A stretch of 64,000 bases of DNA from Dipteronia dyeriana (Eukaryota > Streptophyta > Magnoliopsida > Sapindales > Sapindaceae): assembly GCA_032871835.1 (NCBI GenBank), contig CM065300.1, positions 72,028,017 to 72,092,016 on the forward strand, written 5' to 3'. This document shows positions 56,311 through 64,000 of this stretch, piece after piece. Both the position numbers and the translations under genes were made by a program. How positions within the stretch are numbered: the stretch's first letter is position 1; each line of letters starts with the position of its first letter. The notes beneath the pieces were generated by a model. It searched no databases and had not been told where the DNA came from. It worked only from the letters and a program-made list of their open reading frames with translations.

Positions 56311-58996
56311 TGCTCTTATCTCTAGTGTAAGTAGCACATGTGAGTTAGCTTTAAGGCTAAGTGTCAAGTGTGTCGACAATTCTAGCTAGCTAGCTTGGAA
56401 TACTCCACGTCTAGACACGAACTTAGCTATCTCACTTAACTTTGTTTTGATAGTCAAAATCCATTAATTCACTTTTGAGAAGTTGCTCTTATGAAATCTA
56501 TTTGGTAATTATCTTGTTAAGACTTTTGGAGAAAGTCATTTCTATGTTTGTATTGCATCATATAGCATGTCATATTAGAGAAATAGTATAGCATTCATAT
56601 GGTCCTTGTTGACATTTGCTCTCTAAAGATCTTTTAATGATGTGTTCACAATGATCTTACTAATGATGCTTGAAATGCTTACTAGAATGATGAGTGGCAT
56701 ACGTTTTGAAAATATGAGTTTCATATTCTTTGAAAGCTACTCATTAGAGAAGTAATGATCTTGAATAAGTCTTTACTTATTGATCTTAAATCATGTGCTT
56801 ATGAGCCATACAAACTTGATTTTCAAAAATTGCACTTTGCTTCTCTTATATGTTTAAGTTTGAGTAGTTGAGTTTGAAAATGTGTAGATTATGGATGCAT
56901 CTAAAAGTTTATTGCTTAGTACATGATAGATGACATATGGTTAGTATCCATTTTGCTTTGGCAACTACATAGAACTCAACAATCACCTTCATGGAAAGGG
57001 CTACACACATTGGTTGTGAAGCCGCCCAATGTAGGAAAGGGCTACACCATTGTGATGAGTGAAAGCCGTCATGAAGAATTTATATTTATGTATGCAAAAT
57101 CAAAGAAGTGTTGAAATAGAATTAATAAAAAAAAATCTTTGATTCAAAGCCTAAAAAGAAATGGAGGAAGGCTTAAAATGGAGTATAGTTGAAAATTGTG
57201 ATTGCTCGGGTTGAAAAATAGAAATGGGATGACGAGCCACATGCACACACACGCTCATATGTTGAAATCTATTCTCTTTAAAGCAAAAATCCGGATGATA
57301 ATCGGTATGACCTTGATTGGAAAAACTTTAGATGGATAGGTGTTGAAATGGTTTACATGTTGATATCACAATCACTCCTTTTATATATACTTGAAGCAAA
57401 ATTCACACACACACACTTTTGCTTATAGAGTATTGTGATATTCTAGCAATTTTTAAAAGAATTATGAGAGAGATTGAAAATTTTGGTGTATCTCTCATAG
57501 TTTGTGGAGCTTATTTTGTTGGATTTCTTTAAAATTGCTTGAATGTATGATTGTTTGGATTTATTGTGAATATTATTCTATCTTGATCTTAGATAGAACA
57601 CTTATCAAGGGGGAGCATAGTATGCTAGACTTTGTTCTCTTTTATGATTTGTTTACATGTTTCAAGTTGATATTTGTTGGCATATTCATTGGTTGATATA
57701 ATGAATCTTGTAGATGCTATTTCATATTTCTTGATTTACATGATGATTCTTTGTATTGTCATATGCCTTTGTATTGTTCATCACAAATACTGCATGAAAC
57801 ATTTTTTGTAATAATTGTATGATTGTATTTGCAATCAACTTCTTCTTATTTGGGGTTGTATAGTAGTTGAGATTGCAATCAATTCCTTCTTTCTTGAAAT
57901 TGAAATGAGAATAGTTGCAATGAATTCTTCTTTGTTTTGGAGTCGATAGTAATTGTAATTAATTCTATTGATTGTAGTTACAGTGAATTCCTCTTTGTTT
58001 GGGGTAGATAGTAATTGTAGTTGTAATCAATCCAATTGGTTAAAGTTACAGAAAATTCCTCCTTGCATAGGGTGATAGTAATTGTAGTTTTAATCAATTT
58101 AATTGATTGTAAATGCAGAAACTTCCTCCTTACTTTGAATGATAGTAGTTGTGGTTGTAATCAAATCTTTTCTTGTTTGAGGTCGATATGATTGTCATCG
58201 ATACCAATTCCCTCATATTTGGTGTTGATATGATTGTTAATGCAATTGTTGAACTTGGTAGAAATGACCTATATGCTTAAGAGTAAAATTTATGCATTTG
58301 TTATTCACTATACCTTGATGAGTTTGTTGTTGTGTATAGATTTAAATAACCTTTGCTAGGTTAGCATGGAATAGCAAACTGGAATCAAGGGAGAAGATAT
58401 GGGAGCTAGATGCTTGAAATAAATCAATGCTTCAAGTAAGGCATCTATCTCCGAACATTATGTGAGATCACCAATTGTTTCATTATTTGATCTCAAGATA
58501 TCATTTTTTTTCTTTGGCATAATTTTATGTCAAAAAGGGGGAGAAATATGATATTGTTTTAGCATATCTTCTTTGAATATTTGTCAAGTATTGAACATCT
58601 TATGGCATGTAATATTGTGATTTCATTTGGTTAAGAATATCTTTGAGATACCAAGTATTAAGGGGGAGATACATGATTCATTTTGGACATAAGAATATCT
58701 TTGAGATATCATGTATTAAGGGGGAGATACATGATTCATTTTGGATTTAAATGTTTAATTCTTACCATAATTGTATATTGCCATATGTGTCTTTCTCTTG
58801 GATATACTTTATGCTTTCAGTTGATTTTAGGTGGCTACAAGAGAAGATCAAGAAGAAGTTCAAGACTTGTTGAAGATTAGTCTTAAAGAACTAACTCATT
58901 GTAATGTGAGGGTGTGATTTTGTGACCAATCTTCATTTTGTATGTTTTAGTATTTTGTATAGGTGTTTTGACATAGAATTTGACAAAGGGGGAGAT
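56311..58996 (+). other. Element F non-coding interior with repeats
   Basis: No gene. A degenerate repeat of about 60-80 bp (GTAATTGTAGTTGTAATCAAT, AATTCCTCCTT) runs from about 57830 to 58230. A 58-bp unit is tandemly duplicated from 58633 and 58691. AAGGGGGAG-type purine tracts occur near 57607, 58536, 58660, 58717 and, as the terminal tract, 58985-58996. Confidence 0.8.
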
Positions 58997-59069
58997 TGTT
59001 AGGTTTGTGAGTTTTGTTGGCATTATTCTGTATCAAAACATCATTTACTTTGTATTGTTTAGTTGTCTA
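58997..59069 (+). repeat. Element F 3' LTR, first part
   Basis: Begins TGTTAGGTTTGTGAG after AAAGGGGGAGAT and is cut by G after GTCTA. Confidence 0.92.
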
Positions 59070-59200
59070 TGAAAATACAATCACGGTTAAATGCTCAAGG
59101 CTAACCTAGAGGGGGGGGGGGGGGGGTGTGAATAGGTTAGACACCTTTTTCGACTCCCTTAGAAACAGACAAAAGTTTGTCCCTCTATATTGCTTGTATC

Positions 59201-59243
<43 letters not shown>

Positions 59244-61767
59244 TAAATACAATTAATCAATATATAAACACAAGTAAAGTGTGATACAAACAAGTAATTG
59301 TAACACATACACAATCTATATTATAGAAAGGAAGTCAACATACATAAATAGTTCTATCCACAATACAAATATTAGAGAGATAGGGATAGAGAAAATTTGA
59401 CACAAGATATAACGTGGTAAACCTCCGAAGAGGAAACATCCACGGGCTAGCAGCCACCGGCAAACAAAATCCACTAGCAGATAAGACAAGTACAATATCT
59501 CAAGTGACCTCTTCACCTAGAAACTACCCTCCTATCCTACTCTAGAAGTTGTCGTCCTATGCTCAACAATCAGAGGCTTCACACCTCTTGTCAAGACTTC
59601 CTTGCTCACCTTATCTGGATCCTCAAGACCCAAGGCAAGACTTCTTTCTCAACTAAGTCCTCACGACTCTAGTCAAGACTTCCTTGCTCATCTATCCGAG
59701 TTCTCCCAACTCTAGGCAAGACTTCTTGCTCGACTATCTTGATCCTCCCGATCATAGCCAAGACTTCCTTACTTGAAAATTCAAGGCTTCACACCTCTTG
59801 CCAAGACTTCTTGCTCAACACCATAGGTCTCACACCTATTTTCAAGACTTCCTTCTCACAAGGCATCTAGGTGATCATGAATGCAAAACGGAAACAAGCA
59901 CGCAACATAGAATGATATGATCAACACATCCTATGGAAAATACTAGACATGAGCATGAATGCACAAATCACATATAGTCTAGTTTATCATGCATGTGTTA
60001 TCAATCTAGATTATTTAAGATATATTCAACAATAATCACAACCTAGATACATGCATAGGTCTAAACTTGAATCACAAGATATGATCACTAAATCACAAGA
60101 TCAAGTTTAAATCACACAAACCAAAAACATGCTAAAATCATATGATAAAGCCAATTAGATTTAAGCTAAAGTTCTAGAGCATATTCCTAATCATAGATTC
60201 AACCAAAACACATGAATAGCTCAAAAGAACATAAACACATGTATTATGTGAGAATTTCAGCCAAGAGAGCCTAATACATGTGAGGAACTATTTTTCTCAA
60301 AATCAATCAATCAAAGATCATCAAATAGTCCTAGAATCAAAGCTAGCACAATACAATCCCAAACATGTGATAACATAGGCAAAATCAAAACCTAACTCAA
60401 CATGAATGATTTCAATTGAAACTCAACCTAGCTTTGAAAGAGTTCAAAACTCAAATCAAAACACTCACAATATACAAATATATGTAGAAGAAGAAAACCC
60501 AAGGCAATTGACCAAGTTTTAAAAGAAAACTTTGAGAGAAAATCAATACCTTAGTTGATTTAGGTGCAGTCCCGTTTTTGTATGATTAGACACCAAAAAA
60601 AGCAGCAAAACTTACTCAAACCTTCAGAGAAAAGATGGAGAATGAATATATGAACAATTTCAACTTTGAATCAATCAATTGGAGTTCAAATGAAGAAGTT
60701 ATGATGTTTGGAAGGTGAGAAAATTTAGAGAGAAAATTTATGCACACTTGTTTTAAATTTCTTCTTAGAATGAAATATGAGAGGGAAAGAGATTATAAAG
60801 GAGTGGAAAAGAAGAAAGCAAGAAAGACCATTTTGCCCTCATTTGTTAATGCTTCCTAGAGATGGTGCATGGGAATCTCAGGGTAGCAAGGTTGTGCGGC
60901 CGAGATGGCCACGCGCCATCTCGGGCATGCACACCTTCATGGCCTTTTGGCCATGGTGCATTCCCCTCGCGCTTCTCTCACGTTCTTCGACCGTTCTCCG
61001 GCCTCCAAACTCGGAATTCAAATCCGTTTACGGATTACAAACCGTAACTCTTACACAAACATAGACATATAAGATACTCAACCCAGAAAATAATAATTCA
61101 ACTCAATATATGAAGACGAAGACAATGTATGAAACATGAGTTGAAAGTGTAGTATCTTTTGACTTAGAACTTGAAATCAATAGTATGAGTAACCGAAATG
61201 ACCGAAACTAAATCAAGATAGATTTAAGACTAAAATCAAGTTCAATATCCATGTTATACAAACATATACACACACAAACACAATTCACACTAGAATGCAA
61301 ACTACATAGAGATAATTTCCCATCATGCATTTTCCAAAACATGTTATTTCCATACCAATGCATGAGCATTCATCTTCAATTGTGTGAATGTGTTATACAT
61401 GGTGCACAACAATGCAGGGACATATATGAATTAATTATATGTGTGTGCCTATAATGGAGCACAATGATGCAGGCACACAAATGTATGATATGTGTGTGTG
61501 TGTGCCTAAAATGTTGCACAACGATGCAGGGACACAAATGTATGATATGTGTGTGTGTGTGCCTAAGCCTTGTAAGAGAAAGATAAGGTCTTAGTATACC
61601 TTTGTAGAACCATATTGCATCCTTTCTCTTGAAGACTTAGAACTTGCTTTGACTTATTGTTTCTTCTTCCTTAAAGCTTGAATCATCAAGAATCTAAACA
61701 ACTAAATCATTACAAGTAAACATCATTTTGATATGGAATTAATGCCAACAAAAATCAAAACCTAACA
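59070..61767 (-). mobile_element. Solo LTR G, same family as F, inverted
   Basis: On minus it begins TGTTAGGTTTTGATTTTTG and ends GTATTTTCA. The 5-bp GTCTA at 59065-59069 and 61768-61772 is a perfect target duplication. It aligns along its length with the F LTR (2698 against 2734 bp) but is clearly more diverged than the two F LTRs are from each other. A run of about 16 G at 59111-59126 corresponds to the five-C motif of the F LTR end, and a TA run follows at about 59204-59240. Confidence 0.93.
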
Positions 61768-61772
61768 GTCTA

Positions 61773-64000
61773 GGATTCATGATGATTCAAGCTTCAAAGA
61801 AGAAATGACAACTATTCAAGCAAGTTCAAGTCTTCAAAGGGAAAAGTGCTTCATGATTCTACAAAGGTATATTAAGACCTTTCTTTTCTCTTTCAAGGCT
61901 TAGGCACACACACACAAATCATACATATGTGTCCCTGCATTGTTGTATACCATTTATAACACATTTATACACTTGAAGTTGAATGCTCATGCATTTGGTA
62001 TGAAAGTAACATGTTTTGGAAAATGCATGATTGAAGACTATCTCTATATAGTTTGCATTCTTGTGTGAAATGTGTTTATTTGTTTATATGTTTGTATAAC
62101 ATGGATATTAAACTTGATTTCTGTCTTAACACATTCTTGATTGAGTTCCGGTAATTTTGGTTACTCATACTATTGATTTCAAGTTCCTAGTCAAAACTTA
62201 TGATACTTTCCAGTCATATTGCGTACATTGTCTTCGTCTCTGTATATAGAGTCGAATTATTATTTTTTTCTGGGTTGAGTATCTTATTTTTCCATGTCTA
62301 TCAGAGAATAATGGTTTTTAACCAGTAAACTGGTTCAAATTCTGAGTTCGGAGGCCAAAGAACGCGAGAGGAGTGCAAGGGAGGTGCACCATGGCCAAAG
62401 GCCATCAAATGGTGCAAGCCCGAGATGGCTCGTGGCCATCTCGGCCACAACTCCTTGCTGTCCCGAGATGCCCACGAGCCATCTTGGGGAAGCATTCTCA
62501 AAGGGGGTATTTTGGTCCTTTCATGCTCTTTTGTTCCCTCTCCTTTATATATCTCTTCTCTCTCTCATTTGAATCTAAGGAAGAAGAAAATGTAGTACAG
62601 AAAATTTCCAGGTTTTTTTCTCTCAACTTTGAATCACCATATCTCTCTCATCTCTTATCCGATTTGAGTGATTCAAGTTGGAGAAGTTTTGTATTGCAGT
62701 CCTCTATCATCTACGAGCAACCTTGAAGTCATTTGTTCAAGGTTTCTAGTGGATCGCACCATTTTCGTGACTGTACTCGAAATTGACAAGGTATTGGTTT
62801 ATCTTTTGATTTCCTTGATTCTAATGTTCAAATAACTTGGGTCTTCTTCCTACTTGTGTGTATTTGACTTGAACATATGTTGATGAGTGATAGATATTCA
62901 ATTAAATGATAGTTGTGCTTAATCAGATACTTGATTTATAGTTAGGTTTCAATCAAACCTATGTTTTCACATGATTGTGAGTTGTATTGTGGTAGCATTT
63001 TATCTAGGACTATTTGTGCTTTGATTGACTTTATTTTCATGATAAATAGTCTCATTATATGCTAGAACTCATTTTTTGAATAGATCTAGGATTAGCACAT
63101 TTGATTTTATATTTAGAGTCTATTATAGTTTAATTGACTATTTTGTGAATATATGCTCTAAATGATTGCTAGAGATTTGATTGATCATATCTTGTGTTTC
63201 TAGCATTTTTGTCTTAGTACTAAAGTCTTGAATATGTACTTCATGAACATGTTTATTTCAAGCTTTAGTAACATGAATAAAATCTAGGTTTAAAGTGTGT
63301 GTTTGGAAATTTGGCATGCTCTAGATTTTTATTCATGCATAAGATCTAGACAATCTTGTTTTATGAACTTTATTGTCTATGCCTAGATCTTCATGGAGTG
63401 TACCTAATCCATACATTTCATATGCTCATGCATCATCTTGTGTGGTGTCATTTTTGGATTATAAACTAGAAAATATACTTTGTGTGCTCATTGATTAATT
63501 TTAGTTTCCATAGAATTTGTTGATCATCTTATTCTATGTTGAGTGCTTGTTTGCGTTTTGCATTCATGATCACCTAGATGCCTTATGAGAAGGAAGTCTT
63601 GACAATAGGTGTGAGACCTATGTTGTTGAGCAAGGTAGCCTAGGCAAGATTTGGGAGACCTCAGATTGTCAAGCAAGGAATTCTTTCCTAGGGTCGTGAG
63701 GATCCGGAAGAGTGAGCGAGGAAGTCTGGACTAGAGTCGGGAGGACTCGGATTGTTGAGCAAGAAGTTTTGCCTAGGGTCGTGAGGATCTGGAAGGGTGT
63801 GCGAGGAAGTCTTGACAAGGGGTGTGAGGCCTCGGATTGTTGAGCATGAGAGTGACATCTTCATGAGTAGGATGGGAGGGTAGTTTCTTGGTAGAGGGGT
63901 CACTTGAGAGATTTTACTTTTCTTATCTACTAGTGGATTTTGTTTGCCGGTGGTTGCTAACCCGTGGATGTTCCCTCTTCGGAGGTTTACCACGTTATAT
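61773..64000 (+). repeat. Element F 3' LTR, second part (runs off window)
   Basis: Resumes with GGATTCATGATGATTCAAGC exactly where 59069 stopped and follows the 5' LTR from position 52539 on. About 430 bp more would be needed to complete it. Confidence 0.93.

Larger units (their letters stand above)
52466..64000 (+). mobile_element. Large retrotransposon derivative F (runs off window)
   Basis: 5' LTR 52466-55199, PBS 55202-55213, internal region to 58996, 3' LTR starting at 58997, interrupted by G and continuing to the window end. There is no integrase, RT or RNase H motif anywhere in the 3.8-kb interior. Long LTRs with a non-coding or unknown-coding interior fit a LARD-type non-autonomous retrotransposon that depends on enzymes from another element. 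Confidence 0.87.

Noticed and set aside
52466..58996. Endogenous pararetrovirus as explanation for F
   Set aside because: It has LTRs with a TG...CA structure, a tRNA-Met site and a purine tract, and no movement, coat or RT motif.

Overview
This window is transposon-filled plant nuclear DNA, most likely from a dicot. It is AT-rich and split by introns and nested insertions. It carries only plant-type mobile elements: two Mutator-like elements (MULEs) carrying a DUF1985/Ulp1-type peptidase gene, several Ty1/copia retrotransposons, a LINE, a tRNA-derived SINE, a Tourist-like MITE and large retrotransposon derivatives. I found no host gene that I can support. Every large coding region is broken, so almost all entries are pseudogenes or elements.

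Positions 1-13474: two related MULEs lie head to head, about 0.9 kb apart. The left one (1-4222, minus strand, cut by the window edge) shows the Ulp1-like gene. The right one (5134-13474) is complete, with the Ulp1-like gene on plus and a mudrA-type transposase on minus, converging. Comparing the two copies gives the intron-exon structure of the Ulp1-like gene. Long arrays of a roughly 20-bp unit with a constant GATCGAG core lie between the termini and the 5' ends of the genes. These arrays are the most unusual feature of the window.

Positions about 13950-47165: a nested stack. A decayed LINE was hit by copia element C (minus, 13996-41166) and copia element D (minus, 41987-46794, perfect GTGCA duplication). 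C was hit by insertion X (16739-25100), which was itself hit by element A (16853-24085), a gag-only non-autonomous retrotransposon. C was also hit by element B (about 27470-39605), a SIRE-like copia related to A, and B was hit by a 2.7-kb solo LTR, Y (31476-34160).

Positions 47165-64000: a SINE, a MITE, then a degenerate plus-strand copia (E, about 48460-52465). E is interrupted by F (52466 to beyond the window), which has 2.7-kb LTRs and no recognisable pol. The 3' LTR of F contains an inverted solo LTR of its own family (G, 59070-61767, GTCTA duplication), which creates a multi-kilobase inverted repeat.

Functional relations are mostly between elements. B (or intact relatives) could have supplied enzymes to A, and an unseen autonomous partner is needed for F and G. 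The MULE transposase and the Ulp1-like peptidase travel as one mobile unit. All identities rest on motifs, alignments by eye and junction logic; no database search was run.
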